Source of the DNA: Brienomyrus brachyistius
Lineage: Eukaryota; Chordata; Actinopteri; Osteoglossiformes; Mormyridae
Assembly: GCF_023856365.1 (NCBI RefSeq)
Contig: NC_064548.1
Span: 15,979,642 to 16,043,641, forward strand
Direction: 5' to 3'
DNA length: 64,000 nt
Shown here: piece by piece, positions 12,228 to 24,545 of the stretch
Layout of the letters: every line of letters starts with the position of its first letter
Position numbering within the stretch: the stretch's first letter is position 1
Made by a program: the position numbers and the translations under genes
The notes under the pieces: model-generated
The model's input: the letters and a program-made list of their open reading frames with translations, nothing else
Told to the model about the DNA's origin: nothing
Databases searched by the model: none

Positions 12228-12419
12228 CAGACAGGCTGATATGAATTGATGGAAGGAGCAGAAGTTGCAGATATGTTGGTCTTTTATACCTGTCTCCCCC
12301 AAAGTCTGTGACTCGGGCTGTCAAGTGTAGGAACACAAGCAAGACAGTCAGAAACCACCTCTCTCTTAAAGCAGAGTCTTGTTTTAATCCCAGGTCTTCC
12401 GGCATCCCTCCAATCCATT

Positions 12420-12770
12420 ACAGCCAAATTGCATGCAAATTTCCCCAAATGAATGAGTTTTAAGTACTTGACAACCTGTCAGGATAAGAATATTGAAACG
12501 TCCTGACGATTAGATAAACAATCAACAATAATCACTATATGCAAATTTGATATTTCCTCCACAATTATCAGAAAAACACCATAAATACCCAGACACAAAG
12601 GAGCTTGGCATTTGTTCATATTTCAAACAGATATGGATGCAAATGAAAAATTATTTTTGATGTAATTGATTCAAATGCTGCCCGCCCCTCTGCCTTTCTC
12701 TGTCGCCCTGTTTCAATATCTTCACTATCGAGAAATAATAGGTGATGCAAATGAACCAATAGAAAAGGAG
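12420..12770. promoter_or_regulatory. Cluster of four POU octamer motifs, candidate enhancer
   Basis: The perfect octamer ATGCAAAT occurs four times on the plus strand: 12433-12440, 12539-12546, 12637-12644 and 12745-12752. Spacing is about 106, 98 and 108 bases. The block is AT-rich and non-repetitive, with GATTAGATAAACAATC-like and TGTAATTGATTC stretches that fit homeodomain and SOX/FOX sites. Octamers are bound by POU-family transcription factors. A chance cluster of this density on one strand is unlikely, but enhancer function is inferred. Confidence 0.45.
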
Positions 12771-12792
12771 CAATGGAGAGAATAAAGACTTT

Positions 12793-12847
12793 TGTGTGTG
12801 CGTGTGTGTCTCCGTGTGTGCGTGTGTGTCTCCGTGTGTGCGTGTTT
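12793..12847. repeat. GT-rich tandem repeat, 20-bp unit
   Basis: GTGTGTCTCCGTGTGTGCGT repeats about two and a half times, starting just after the octamer block. Confidence 0.85.
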
Positions 12848-13136
12848 AGAGGGAATGGGGAACATAATATGTGTTCATTAACTGCACTTGAGATAAATTT
12901 GGAAGGAAGAGAAGAGAAGGACTGTCCAATGTGCCGAAGCCCCAGGAGATTTGATGCCTGAATTCTAGGCATTTTTCTAACATGGGGAACGATTAAGACT
13001 GACAAAACGATATCAAGCTATTTCAGGCAAGGAAAAGAAAATGTAGCAATTGTTCAGTGAACTACCTGGTTTTTAAATCCAGTGGAAACAATGAAAAAAT
13101 ATGCACAGAAATTGCAGGTGTGCTAAGGCTCTATGA

Positions 13137-13456
13137 CAGGGGTCACCAACATGGTGCCCACAGGCACCAGGATGCCCCCAAGGACCACGAGTCGCCCGCG
13201 GACCTGCTCTAAAAATAGCACAGCTCACCAGTGAGCAGCGTCTAAAATTTCATTTTATCCTGTTGCTATTCTTCTTTAAACACATTTGCGTTTATATATA
13301 TTTGAAAATGACAATAACTAAAAACAATGCATTTAAAAGATGTTTATTATACATGAAGTTTAGATAAGTTTAGGGGGCCGTTTCAAATTGGTAGCCCTTC
13401 GCATGGCTCAGTACCTGTGAAGTAGAGCTCAGTTTCAAGAAGGTTGGTGACGCCTG
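13137..13456. mobile_element. Non-autonomous hAT-type miniature element
   Basis: The left end CAGGGGTCACCAACATGGTG and right end AAGAAGGTTGGTGACGCCTG form terminal inverted repeats. An 8-bp duplication flanks it: CTCTATGA at 13129-13136 and CTGTATGA at 13457-13464 (one mismatch). The TA at the centre of the duplication fits the nnnTAnnn target type described for Buster-group hAT elements. The 320-bp interior is AT-rich and non-coding. Confidence 0.85.
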
Positions 13457-13604
13457 CTGTATGAGGTGCACCAGTCTGGCAATGTGACTGATCAGGGTGC
13501 AGAATATTCATTATTGTCCTGGTAACAGACAACCATTGGCATCAGTCATGCTTAATATTGAACTAGTACAATGTCATAGTGAAATTAAAAAGAAAATTAC
13601 CTAG

Positions 13605-13656
13605 TTACTATGACCCTGAATAGGACGAGCAGGTATGGAAAATGGATGGATGGATG
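13605..13656 (+). mobile_element. SINE 3' tail
   Basis: TATGACCCTGAATAGGACGA and AAAATGGATGGATGGATG are the last ~50 bases of the SINE family, a strongly 5'-truncated copy. Confidence 0.7.
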
Positions 13657-13693
13657 TAAATAATAGTAATAATAGTAATAATAATAATAATAG
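13657..13693. repeat. AAT/AGT trinucleotide microsatellite
   Basis: AATAATAGT units directly follow the SINE tail, consistent with a microsatellite growing from a retroposon 3' end. Confidence 0.85.
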
Positions 13694-14831
13694 ATGCCAT
13701 ACAGATGCTGAAATAATTGATGCTGCAGACTGCAGGGATATACACAAATAAATAATGATTTGATTTGAAGGTCTCTCTGTTAATCTGAAATATGATAACT
13801 GGTGATCTTTAAAGGCCAGCGTTCACCAGCAAGGTGTTGTGAGGATGGGGAGGCAGGTTGGGGGGGGGGGGTAGCCAGTAGAGTGTGATGATTCAGGGTG
13901 CTGCTGAATCCTCCCGGACCCTCGGCTGTGGAGACAGATATAGAGAGATTGAATGGAGATCCGAAGGGAAGAAAAGGAAGGAGCGCGCCTGCCGTACAAA
14001 AGGAGGCTGCAGCGTACGTGTGAGCTGACATTTTGTAGCTTCAGCAGAAATAAAGTACAGTGACATACACAAAAGGCTGATGGACAGGGTCAGCTAAGGG
14101 GCCGGCAGGGTGATCTCAGAGCAGGAGGGGAGGAGGGATGGACGACGAAGAGGCAGCACAGATAACTGAGCTTAAGGGCAGTGGCTTTTTAACCACACGT
14201 TTACCCTTCGTCTTTGCGCCTATGATAGCCTATGATAGCCATGCATAGCCATGATATAAAACTGTGGTATTTACTGGAATTGTAAGAAGAAAAAAAACAG
14301 AGATGGTATCAACTCATTGCAAGTCTTGTTCTCATAGCTATAATGTTGAATCTGTTTTGTAAATATTAATCCATTATATCCTCTGTACAGTCTACTTATA
14401 GGAATATATAATCTCTCATTCATTATAGGCTCATCCTTCTCGGTCCATCCTCATCATTATGGGATCAATGATGCCCCACAGCCGTTTCGATTGGGTCACC
14501 ACGATCTCCCGCCACATGCATTATACCTGTTGGGATTTTTGGCCTCTTCACTCTTCCTGCCCTACCGATGACTAAGCAAGAGAAATATTTCAGAGTGAAT
14601 ATAAAGTGTTTTGATGTCCGATATAAAAATTATACAGAATCAGGAAAGAAAAGGGGAAAAAAATCAGAGGTTCTGTGTCACATCTGGGTAAGGAAGGGGG
14701 TGAGGACGAACATAGAGGGGAACGAAAAGGGCTTTATTGGGGAAAACAAAAGAGAAGCAGGGCAAACTCAAAGGGCCATGAGAGATCAAAACAAGAAGAT
14801 GTGGATTGGGCAGGGCTGAAGCACTCTAGGG
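13694..14831. other. Unique intergenic DNA
   Basis: A G run of 12 lies at 13860-13871. A small tandem repeat of TATGATAGCC (two exact plus two partial copies) lies at 14219-14255. No gene recognised. Confidence 0.4.
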
Positions 14832-15018
14832 AAGGGGAGGGCAATCTTAACCACCAAGGGCCAGTGTGTATGCAGGTTTTAGGAATAACCTTTAGGTTAG
14901 CTATTTAAACCTAAGTGAGGACTCTTCAATCAGTCCTATATTTAGAAATCTAATTAGGGAGTTATAGGGAAAACTTGTATACACACCGGCCCTTTGTAGA
15001 TAAGATTGCCCACCCCTG
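14832..15018. mobile_element. hAT-type miniature element, copy 1
   Basis: The ends AAGGGGAGGGCAATCTTA and TAAGATTGCCCACCCCTG are inverted repeats. A perfect 8-bp target duplication CTCTAGGG flanks it at 14824-14831 and 15019-15026. The 187-bp body matches the element at 36595-36776 throughout (for example GTGAGGACTCTT and AATCTAATTA), so both belong to one family. No transposase is encoded; it would have been moved by an autonomous relative. Confidence 0.9.
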
Positions 15019-15026
15019 CTCTAGGG

Positions 15027-17328
15027 GCACACACAGGGAGCAACATCAATGACTGGACTGGGGAGCACATGACAGGGGGACTTTCTAACACCACTGATGA
15101 GGGAGCAAACGAGAGGTAGCTGGAGTGATCCACAAGAGGTAAGACAAAACAAGCAACAGATGTGGCTTGTTAGAGCCACATTAGGGAGAGAATGAGAGGG
15201 GCAGGCAGGCAGGATATGACAGTCTGCTTCATCACCACCTGTTCAAAAACCAATTGTTTCATTCCTGGGTTTCTTGACACAATTTTTACTTTCTCGAATA
15301 AGCTACATATTTGTTTTAGTGGATGTCCAGTTGCTTTCACACTAAAGGCAAAGGCATACTGTCTTTTTGGGTGGAGGATGGTTCAAGCAGAGCTGTGTTT
15401 CTGGCAGCAGAGAGACAGATTTCATCTTTGGTTTTTTTGAGAGAAACCTCTGGGAGTATTCATTGGGAATGGCAGATGAGCCGGGTTATCAATCATAGGC
15501 AGCTCTATTAATTTTATCAAGGCCTTGACAGCGGCTGACATTAAATGACACCGTGACGGCCACCTCCGTCCCCGCGGTGGCAACGGCGAGCTGCTTTTGA
15601 AATGCAAATTGCACCTTAACCTTAAACAGACCACCAAATTATCTCGAGCTGGAGAATGAAGGGCCAACTCCCCCACCCCTCCCCACCCCAGCTCCTGGTT
15701 TGTGGAGATGAGAGTTCAGGGGGTGCCACGCGGACCTGCCGGAAATGCTGACGCCGGCGATCGGGGCTGGATGAAGGAGCTGAGAGTTGCTGCGACAGTG
15801 ATGAAGACGTTTCAAGGACACATCTGCGTGCCACGAGGGGATTGTGCACTCCTCCAGGGTACTGTCTCTCTATTTTTTTTAACCTGAACTTCAAACTGTC
15901 TAATTATTTCTGACTCACGCAGGTGACTATGAGAGACACGCAGAGGGCTTCTGAGACACCCAGCGCTCTCCCGCGAAACCAGCTGAAAGAACAAACATGG
16001 GACCTAAGGAATTAAATCACATTTTTGTTCCTATTCTGTACCTCCTATCCCCTTAGCATGCCCGGTGTGTCTTTCTGCTAATTCTTCAGAGGCATCACTT
16101 TTATGCATGGCAGGATGTCTGCAAGCTTGCCGAAATCACCTTCTTAACAGGGATAACGGGGTGATGCTACGTGATGGCTTTCGGAGCAAGGTCCCTACTT
16201 ACCGTTTTCTAGCGATTCCTCTGCACTATCCAGTCAGACTGTTGGCTCTGTGCAAAGCCAGTAAGATAACTCCAAGGTCATGATGTACCATGATATTCCA
16301 AAAGTTTCTGAAGCATGCTAAGGCTCTCAGTAAAGGGAATGACAAGTACCTTTCTAAGACTTTAACCTTTATCCCTACTGGTGTCTTGTCAAGCCTCAAA
16401 ACTGGTTGTTTCATTAGTTAGTAGCGAAAATGTGCTATCAGAGCAGCCTGTTGTGTTATGCCGGGATATGGAGTCCTGTGCCTAAGCACGGAAACACCTG
16501 AAGAGATTGTTGCCCTCAGTCCTCCTACATAATTAATATTTCCTTGTGCAAACCAGCATCATGGATTATCAAAAGATTAGCATGAAACACAGTTGCTTGT
16601 TTCACAGGTATAAACTGTGAGTCACAGATTATGAGATAAATCCATCTTCTAACCTTGTATCCAGCTGTTGCAATACACAGTATAAATAATGCTAGCTGAT
16701 GCAAGGTAGAAACAAATTTTAATTATTACACTAAGATCTTGCTCTGATCTTCAGGCAAGCTCACAATATCCAGTGAGTTTCACACATTATGGTGAAACTC
16801 CTGCAGGGACGTCTCATATTGGTTTATTCTCGCTCGGTGTTTAACATAAAACTTGCAAATCAGTCATCACCTCTTGTTTTAATGCTGTTATCATTTTCTT
16901 AATAATAACGTTAATTTTAGGTCTGCTGTATTCTGAACCAATAAAGCAAAAATATACCGATTTGGATTTTTTTTTTATTTGGTTGAATAGATTTGGTTTT
17001 ATTTTGGACTTGTTTGCACTATAACATTGCTGGAAGAGTCATGCACGTATTTCCTGAAAAGGTCATTCTTGAAAAGGAAATGTTCCTGTAAATTGTATTT
17101 CTTTTAAATGTATATTGTTTTTCTCTATATATACAGTGTTCCGTATATAACACTGTGCATGTATAATATCAACTGTGTTATTCTTCAAACAAATAATATA
17201 TATCCCAGTGCTACTATAGCTTTAACTTAAAATGTAACTTTTTAGGGGACTGGCAATGAGATACATAAGGATATATGATTCTTTTATCCAACATATTAAA
17301 CGTCTTAAATTTCTGTATACCTCACTAC

Positions 17329-17330
<2 letters not shown>
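15027..17330. other. Unique intergenic DNA
   Basis: The stretch 15440-15620 has homeodomain-like CTATTAATTTTATC, the 12-bp palindrome TCAAGGCCTTGA at 15517-15528 and an octamer ATGCAAAT at 15602-15609, and is the best regulatory candidate here. Overlapping frames on both strands (15622-15994) are chance. The rest is unremarkable. Confidence 0.3.

Positions 17331-17375
<45 letters not shown>
17331..17375. repeat. TTA trinucleotide microsatellite
   Basis: Fifteen TTA units without interruption. Confidence 0.95.
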
Positions 17376-19094
17376 GACACTTATGATTAACCCTACAATA
17401 AACAAAATATCGTAGAAATAGATTCTCAAGTTAACTCCCCAACTGAGCTCATGGTCAAGATCAGTAGCCCAGATGAATTAGACATTTAAATTGATTTAAA
17501 ATCACTTTTCTTTTACCTACTACATTTCAGAAGAAGAATCAAAGACCATCATAAATTTCCCATTTTCCAAGACAATAAAGTTACACAAACTGGCAGAGAA
17601 GCAGAGAATAGAAGGCCTGAATAAGATCTTCCACGTAGACGTTTCCCCAGCGTTGTTTTGGGGTAATAGTGATCCAGGCTGTTTGCCTACTCCTGTTACG
17701 GCTGGCTGCACCCCGGGCCAACAAGTTAGAGTTTGAGCTGTGGTGTTCGCACAATGAGGCACTTGTGAGATGAGCGCCATAGGTTCATGTTGGCCTTCAG
17801 CCTAAAAACCCAAGAAGGTCCACGGACCATCTCACCTCAGGGCAATGGCTGAGCTGCCAGGAAGAACAGAGGCCCGCAAAGCCAGTCCTTGGTTTACATT
17901 TGAACGTCCTCTGGAGACACACAGACGATGGTGTGTTTACGCTTGCGTGCCTGTGAGACCGAGGGCTGGGCTGGAGTGTTTAACAGGTGGGGGTGCTTAG
18001 GAGTTAGCCGCTGAGGCAGCTGCGTGCAAAAGAACCATGTCTGGGATGGAGAGGTGGAGATGAGGCAGGTGGCCGACACTAAAATCACGAGCGGCTCTTC
18101 GAAGAATCATCATGCTCAGAGTAACATTATCGTTGTCATAACCTCACATACTATACTGCAGCTGTTGACTGAGGGATGGATGAAATTTGTGGAATGGTGT
18201 GGGGGTCGCTTACACAGTCTGAACTTGTTTTTTTCAGTCCAGACACACACACATTTTATTTATAAAATGTTTATCCGAGAGGATGAACATTTTTTAATAA
18301 ACTTAAAATGCCTCTGACCTTGCTGCATTCAGAAGAAGGAAAATCTGTTCTGCAAAAAAAGGAGCAACGACGAGGAAGGGTGTCTGAGGTTATTACGGAG
18401 AGAAGGGAAATGGGGAGGTGAGCTAAGGTGATGCGTACGTGGGGGGGGCGGAGGGGTCCTGCTGGAGAGAGTCTCAAAGGAACAGGAGCCTCAACAGCAA
18501 GACGAGGAAATGAAAGGAGAGAGTTGAAGAGTCCCTCTGGTCTCGTGGGAGTCCCACTGAAACGGTGACAGCAGCAGACTCCCAGCAGACAGACGGCTTT
18601 GAACCCGCTTCCCGGGGCTGGAGTAAGGTGCCACGTGACCGTCTCCTTCACGCTCTTGCCACCGGTCCCATAATTGCTCGCAAACCTTTACCTAATGCTA
18701 CATGCTACAGCACACGGGTGCCAATCAAGTGATTACTGCCTTGATTCTCGTCCCTCGATTCTTGTTTTTTTTTCTTTCTTTTTTTCCCCTTGTTGTTATT
18801 CTCCGTTTGTCATTTTAATCTCACAGTACTATGGCTTTCGAAGAGAACTGCAGAAACAAACCGATTCTTTCAATTCTTGAAGGGGCTGTGATTGGAGACA
18901 CATGTTTGATCGTTTCAAACAAATACAATGGACAATAGGGGAAGGAGAGTCTGTTTTATTTGCAGCCAAGTGTTTAAGCAAGCATAAATGTGAAATTCAT
19001 TTTAGATCTCGGGAAATTCTTCTCTTTTACTTCAGTATGGGGGCCAGGCTAGATGAGGTTTCTGGGCTATTGTTTGAGTATGCTGCTCTAGACA
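17376..19094. other. Unique intergenic DNA
   Basis: No transposon or gene recognised. Frames of 60-126 codons on both strands match no known protein. Confidence 0.4.
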
Positions 19095-19096
19095 TA

Positions 19097-19600
19097 CAGT
19101 ACTGTGCAAAAGTCTTAAGCAGTCAAAGAAAATAATGTTTAAATGATCGTCAGTGATGTTTGACCATATTCGCGTAAGATTACAATATTATGTCAAGCAA
19201 AGTGTGCGAGCTTAAGGTTTATTTCAAAACCTCTCCTATAATCACCCCAGTATCTGCAGCATCCATTCAATACAACAATATATTTTTGGATTCAATGACT
19301 AGCGCACCATGTTCGGTCAATCAATACCTCATTGAGTCATTTAACTATTTTAATTCATTCATTCATTCATTGAGCTGGCGATGAAATTTACTAAAGGTAC
19401 CCCTGAGAAAAGGTAATGGAACCAAATAGTGTTCATTTAGCTATTCGCCAATATATAAGTATCTTTGTAGAGATCAGAAGAAATTCTTCTTTTTGTTGTT
19501 ACTGTTAATTTGCATATGTTCTAATGTTCTATTGTTTTTTCTGAGCAATTATATAGCCTTAAACATTTTATTTGACTGCCTAAGATTTTTGCACAGTTTG
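19097..19600. mobile_element. Tc1/mariner-type miniature element (MITE)
   Basis: The left end CAGTACTGTGCAAAAGTCTT and the right end AAGATTTTTGCACAGTTTG are inverted. The similarity runs inward for about 45 bases (AGTCAAAG and AAAATGTTTAA on the left against the reversed right side). TA dinucleotides flank it at 19095-19096 and 19601-19602, the target duplication expected of Tc1/mariner elements. The 504-bp interior has no transposase. An octamer ATTTGCAT at 19508-19515 lies inside this element and should not be counted as locus-specific. Confidence 0.9.
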
Positions 19601-19602
19601 TA

Positions 19603-21085
19603 CCTAGACACAAAAGTAAGGAAGGCATAGTCCTTGATCCCACCACCGGTATAAGAGTCGGGACAAAGCAGACATAGCAAATGACCACACGTTGCAAAAA
19701 AACTGCAGCTATCAGCACACCAGCGAGGTATCGATCTAGAGCTGTCACCATGTTTGAATATTTTGCTACGCGTTAATCACACCGACCGTGCTGTGAATGA
19801 AGGCCTTAGGTGGCAGAGCTCTTTGATCATCCCCTTAGAATCTCCGGCTTTTCCAAAGCGTGTCAGAGGAGTCCCTCTTAGGGGCCACTAATCCCCCTCC
19901 CTCTCTCCCCCACCGCCATGCTCAGTATGGATGGTACATCACTCTTACTTCAGAGCGTGCCAGTGGGCCAAAGAGGCCACATGATGACGGTTTCAAAGAC
20001 ACACCTGTCGGAGAACGTCTCCCCTTCTCCCTCCATGTCGTCAAACTGCGGCAAGCACAGCCTACCGAAAACCGTCCAAACCTTTTGCCTGGGTGAGAGA
20101 TCACAAAACGAAAGTGTATCAATGTGGGGTAATAGTGTTACAAAATTACCTGTATTTTAGACAACACATACCTGCTTGTCTCACCAGACCAGAGATGTAA
20201 AAGTAAGCATTTTGGAGCATACAGCGATTATGGTGGGAATTATATCTTATTTACATTATCCTGAAAGGACAAATTAGAATGCACCGCTGCTTGTGTCTCT
20301 CTGCACCATATCAGTGGATAATACATTTGCAGGCTCGTACTCTCAGCTGGCATTATTTCCTTTGATGTTTGCGTGCAGCACGAGACTTCATTCTGCAAGC
20401 CGTATAAACGGAGCGCGCGCGGTTTCTCGATTCGGGGGGTGCTGTCTTTCCTGTAAAAAATAAAGGCCGGCGGTTGATGAGAAGAATGTCGACACTGTCC
20501 CTCACTGCGATTAAACGCTACCGGGGAAAAAAAATAGCTCACGGAAATGACAGACGACAGGTCTTCAAACATATTATTGTTTTAATTTAGGCAAGCAAAA
20601 ACGATTATTAAATATACTTTTATTATATTGTTATATATTTTACATCCTAGCTGGAGGTTTTAACAGAGTCCGGACTGGCAGTGATGAGGGGTATAAAAAT
20701 GAGGCTAATGCTAACAGTGAGTTTGAGAGTACGAGAACTCAGGAGAAGGATGGAAGATCGTTATAAACTTCGCCCGGCCTCTTTCAACAGAGATTAACAT
20801 CAACCCCGGAGCATTTCCCACCTTAATTCCACTGCATTCCGTGAGGCGGGGATGCATTGAACTCCGGCATCTTTCCCTTGTTTCCTTCACCAAAGAGGCG
20901 CGAGAAACCAATCCTGCGTCACGTGCGAACCTCGAGATTCACCGCTATATCAGTTAATTTGCGCTCACCGGGAGGGAATAGGCAGATTAGACTTAAACTA
21001 GACAGCTTGCTCATAGCCACAATTATGAAATAAGAATAAATGTATACTTTGTTCAGTTTTGTATAGTATATTCTATTTAAATTCT
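19603..21085. other. Unique intergenic DNA
   Basis: No gene or transposon recognised. The segment 20700-20960 is GC-balanced and non-repetitive. A 110-codon minus-strand frame at 20240-20572 matches nothing known. Confidence 0.35.
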
Positions 21086-21118
21086 AATATATATATATAT
21101 ATATATTTTTTTTTTTTT
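21086..21118. repeat. TA run followed by poly-T
   Basis: Ten or so TA units run into twelve T residues. Confidence 0.9.
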
Positions 21119-21215
21119 GTTTTACACTGGTTAGTAAATTCTGGTTAATAGTAAGATGGGGTGATGCATTTCTTTAAAGAGAATAATATTGTTATTGCTA
21201 ATAAAAATAATAATC

Positions 21216-21268
21216 AATCCATTCACCCACCCATTTTCCATAACACTTATCCAGCAGAGGGTCACAGC
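21216..21268 (-). mobile_element. SINE 3' tail, antisense
   Basis: CCATTCACCCACCCATTTTCC and CAGCAGAGGGTCACAG are the reversed last 50 bases of the SINE. An AAT microsatellite (21271-21302) follows the truncated end. Confidence 0.65.
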
Positions 21269-21270
21269 AA

Positions 21271-21302
21271 ATAATAATAATAATAATAATCATAATAATA
21301 AT
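21271..21302. repeat. AAT trinucleotide microsatellite
   Basis: AAT units with one CAT interruption. Confidence 0.9.
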
Positions 21303-21729
21303 TATAGCTTTAAGTATGCGGGAATGATTTTTTGCAGTGAGAGATGTTATGAACATTGACCTTGAAACAGAAAATGACACAGTATATTAGTGAGTAAACT
21401 GCACTGAACTTTTCCAGAGCCCCATTTATAAATATAAAATGAAGGTTTCGGAAAGGTGATTTTATAAGAAAGTGAGCTTCACTTCATTCTTGATGGTGCC
21501 CAATATCTTGATGAATTACATCAATATTTTAGGCACATTGAATGATAATCAGGCTTCAGCAAAAACAAACACACAGCATAATATCCAAATTTTTAAACAT
21601 GTGCTACATGATTCCAAATTAACTGATACTGGCATACAAATTAACATATTTGGAAAGCTGATGTTTCTAATTTATTTCCATTTATTTCCATTCAGAACAA
21701 ATATTTGTCTATTGTTGTCCAGAACATTT

Positions 21730-21882
21730 ATTCATTCATTTTCCGTAAGTAGCTGGACAATGCCAATCCGTCACAGACCATATAGTCACACATACTCACA
21801 AATTATGATCAAATTAGGCTGTGCCTGACACATCTGCATGTTCAGGGACCGCAGAAGGAAACCTGCCTGAACACAGAGAAAT
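21730..21882 (-). mobile_element. SINE fragment, antisense
   Basis: TTCATTCATTTTCCGTAAGT, CCAATCCGTCACAGACCATA and CTGCATGTTCAGGGACCGCAG follow the reversed order of SINE tail, middle and the GCATGTTC block. Confidence 0.5.
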
Positions 21883-21889
21883 AAGAAGA

Positions 21890-22150
21890 TGCTTTATTTT
21901 CCATGTGCACAGATACATTGGAATGGTCCATGTCACATTCCCCACCTTACTCTTTTGAGACATATACAGTTGAGAGCCAAGTGTGGGGGGGTGGGCTCCA
22001 AGTACTGGAGCATTTTGGGGTGGGAGGGGGGAGGTGTTAAGGGTCTTGCTCGTGGGATTTAGATTTGACTATTGTGTAGCGACCAAGGCTTAAACTAGTG
22101 ACCTTGTGATTACAGACACAGACGCCTAAGCACTGAGCCACACAGCACCT
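21890..22150 (-). mobile_element. Second retroposon type with tRNA-like head, antisense
   Basis: On the minus strand a tRNA-like promoter region lies near 22150-22080 (reversed CCTAAGCACTGAGCCACAC and GGCTTAAACTAGTGACC). The body near 22030-21900 includes GGGTCTTGCTCGTGGGATTT on the plus strand, typical of a different fish SINE/LINE-tail family from the GGATGG one. Family name not assigned. Confidence 0.5.
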
Positions 22151-22220
22151 CCCAGGTAACCCCCACACAGCACCTCCCAGGTAACCCCCACACAGCACCT
22201 CCCAGGTAACCCCCACACAG
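22141..22220. repeat. 25-bp minisatellite, 3.2 copies
   Basis: Identical copies start at 22141, 22166 and 22191 (CACAGCACCTCCCAGGTAAC plus CCCCA), then a partial copy. It begins at the retroposon head end, so the unit seems to have arisen from that terminus. No sequence divergence between copies suggests recent expansion. Confidence 0.9.
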
Positions 22221-22954
22221 CAGGGGCACCATCCATATGCACCTACTCCTTATTCACTTAACATTGGTTACCTATGTAGTTCAGAAGAGTCTGTAAAAAA
22301 ACCGCACATAAAATTGACCTACTGGAGTCAATGCACCTTATACAAAGAATAAACGTGGCGGATCTTTGAGTGCCATTCGACTCCACCCAGATGCACTTGT
22401 CTGCTACAATATTACATTATCTCCTCATTGTCCTCCAGTCACTGGGGACCACACCACTGTTCTCAACCATATGGAGGCACGATACTTCAGGAAGTCACCA
22501 GAGAGAAGTGTAATCATACTGTCATTAAGGAATGCATTTTTAAAGATGTTCCACATATACTCATTCAAACGCACTTTCTCCGACAACTTGTTTTATGACG
22601 GTACTGAAGGGCCCTTGGCTCGTCTGCACGTGCGGATTTTCTGCTCGCTGGTCATACCGATAGGCGGAAGGCTTGCCATTTAGTCCTATGAGCTATTGGT
22701 CTGCAGGAAGAGTATTTAAGGGTTACTTAATTAACGGGACATTGGCAGGTCAGCTCTTCAGGGATCATGCAGGTATTCTTGGGGAAAAAAAATAGTGAAG
22801 TCACATAATTAATTTCAGTGCATAACGCTAAATGGATCGTTTTGTTCCTATAATCATTCCAGAAGCAATTCAAGTGAAGCTATACAAGACACTTTCAGTT
22901 TTCGGGGATAATATTTAATCAAATTCATTAACAGGTTTAATGAAGTCTAATTTG
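22221..22954. other. Unique intergenic DNA
   Basis: A 105-codon plus-strand frame at 22366-22683 lies here; it matches nothing I know. No transposon recognised. Confidence 0.35.
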
Positions 22955-23171
22955 GCAGGGCGGTGCTCTGGCCCAGTGGGTAACACTGTTGGGTTGGGGG
23001 TTTGAATTCCAGCAACGCTGCACATGTGGAGCTCACCTATTTTCTCGATGTGATTCGGGTTATCTCTGGCTCCCACCCCCCCCCCCCCCAAGTCCAAAGA
23101 CATGCAGTTATGTTAATTGGTGTCTCTAAATTGTGTGTGTTTGTGCTGTTGTGGGCTGGCAGTGTGGAGGA
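22955..23171 (+). mobile_element. SINE 5' and middle part
   Basis: GCCCAGTGGGTAACACTGTT (A-box side), GGGGGTTTGAATTCC (B box), ACATGTGGAGCTCACC, the CTCCCACCCC block, AAAGACATGCAGTTATGTTA and AATTGGTGTCTCTAAATTG follow the family order. The 3' tail is missing. A C14 run at 23076-23089 lies inside the block where the family has CTCCCAC, so it grew within the element. Confidence 0.8.
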
Positions 23172-24489
23172 ACATGTGCTTATGGGGAAAGAAGAGTTCA
23201 CATATCCACGAAAATGTTCAATCTACAAGAATCGTAGTTTTCCCTTTAAAGCTTTGCAGCTCAGATGGAAAGTCATGGATAATCCATTCTGTATTTACCT
23301 CACCTTCCAATTACAGACGCCTACTAGTGCAGTGGAGCAAAAGAGTTAAGGATGGGCACTTCGTTCTGGCTTTACTCTCAGAAGATTATATATATATATA
23401 TAGTTGTAGAAACATAGCAATAGCAATATATACTGTAAAACTGCCTTAGCAATACTAACACATGACACTGTCTTATGTTGGTTACCCTACATGAAAGAGA
23501 GCAACAGCCAATCCACAAGATGTAAAAAGACAGCTGGAATACGACGCAGCTACCAAGAGATGAGCTCGTGTTCATGAGTGAGCAATGTACAATCGCACAA
23601 CATCAAGGCAGATAATGTGAAGGTGTCACATGAGGGAAAGCTGGAAAACACTTTCTGACTTCCTCCCCAGAAGGTGATGATAAGCTGAGGACTCATATCT
23701 GGCTGAGAGGTTTTGTTCATTCCCACAATTCTGTGTGCACAAAGAAATGAAAGGAAAAAGTGGACCCAGATCAAAAAACGCGTTCCTGCTTACTGGACAT
23801 CAGAATTACCAAGCGGCTCGACCAATGAAGACAGTTTTCCTTTGTGAACAGTTGGATTTTCCATGTTAGGCTGTCTTGCACAACTGTTTTCTTGTTCTAT
23901 TTGCACTGAGTCATTGTTGTTACGTTCTGTTGTATATTGTTTTTTTTTTTATTCCGTGCAAAGCATGTATTCTTCCACCATTGTTCTAGCTGTTTGATGC
24001 TCTTACGATTTGCAATTTTGGTTCATGTGTGTGAAATGGCAAATAAGTGAGTTGGCTTGGCTCCACCTGCGTGACCATGTCACCAGCCTCACTTGGAGGC
24101 CCTTATAAAGCCAAGAAAGCAATGACAAAGTACACATTGTCTGAGGTGAGAAAGCAACAGCGCAACTCCCAACACCTTCCATCGCGCACCCAGACGTTCA
24201 TCAGTGAATATGCATATGCTGAAGGTAATTTTGGGACAGTTACCATGGAGACAGCCAAAGCTGTCGCATGTAAGCTGTACATGTTTCACCAGGTTTTTCC
24301 CATGATAAAATTTGCCCACATTTCAGTTGAGACAAACCTAGCTGGGAAAAAAATAACGCTTAAAAAAGACCCTTCTATTTATAGACAAAAGAAAGGCAGG
24401 TAAGTGTCAGATCATTTTTATAATGCATTTCTGATCATTTCCGATATAAGTGGATATTCTTGTAAGGAGTACACTGCATAATGGCTTGG
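23172..24489. other. Unique intergenic DNA
   Basis: Contains a short TA run at 23387-23402 and a 118-codon plus-strand frame at 24047-24403. A TATA-like CCTTATAAAG lies at 24101-24110 inside that frame. The protein is not recognised. Confidence 0.35.

Positions 24490-24543
<54 letters not shown>
24490..24543. repeat. TTA trinucleotide microsatellite
   Basis: Eighteen uninterrupted TTA units. Confidence 0.95.

Positions 24544-24545
<2 letters not shown>

Noticed and set aside
22141..22220. Short direct repeats as a possible CRISPR array
   Set aside because: The units are contiguous with no spacers and the sequence is from a vertebrate genome.
24047..24403. A 118-codon plus-strand frame with TATA-like sequence
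   Set aside because: The TATA-like motif is inside the frame, not upstream, and the product is not recognised.
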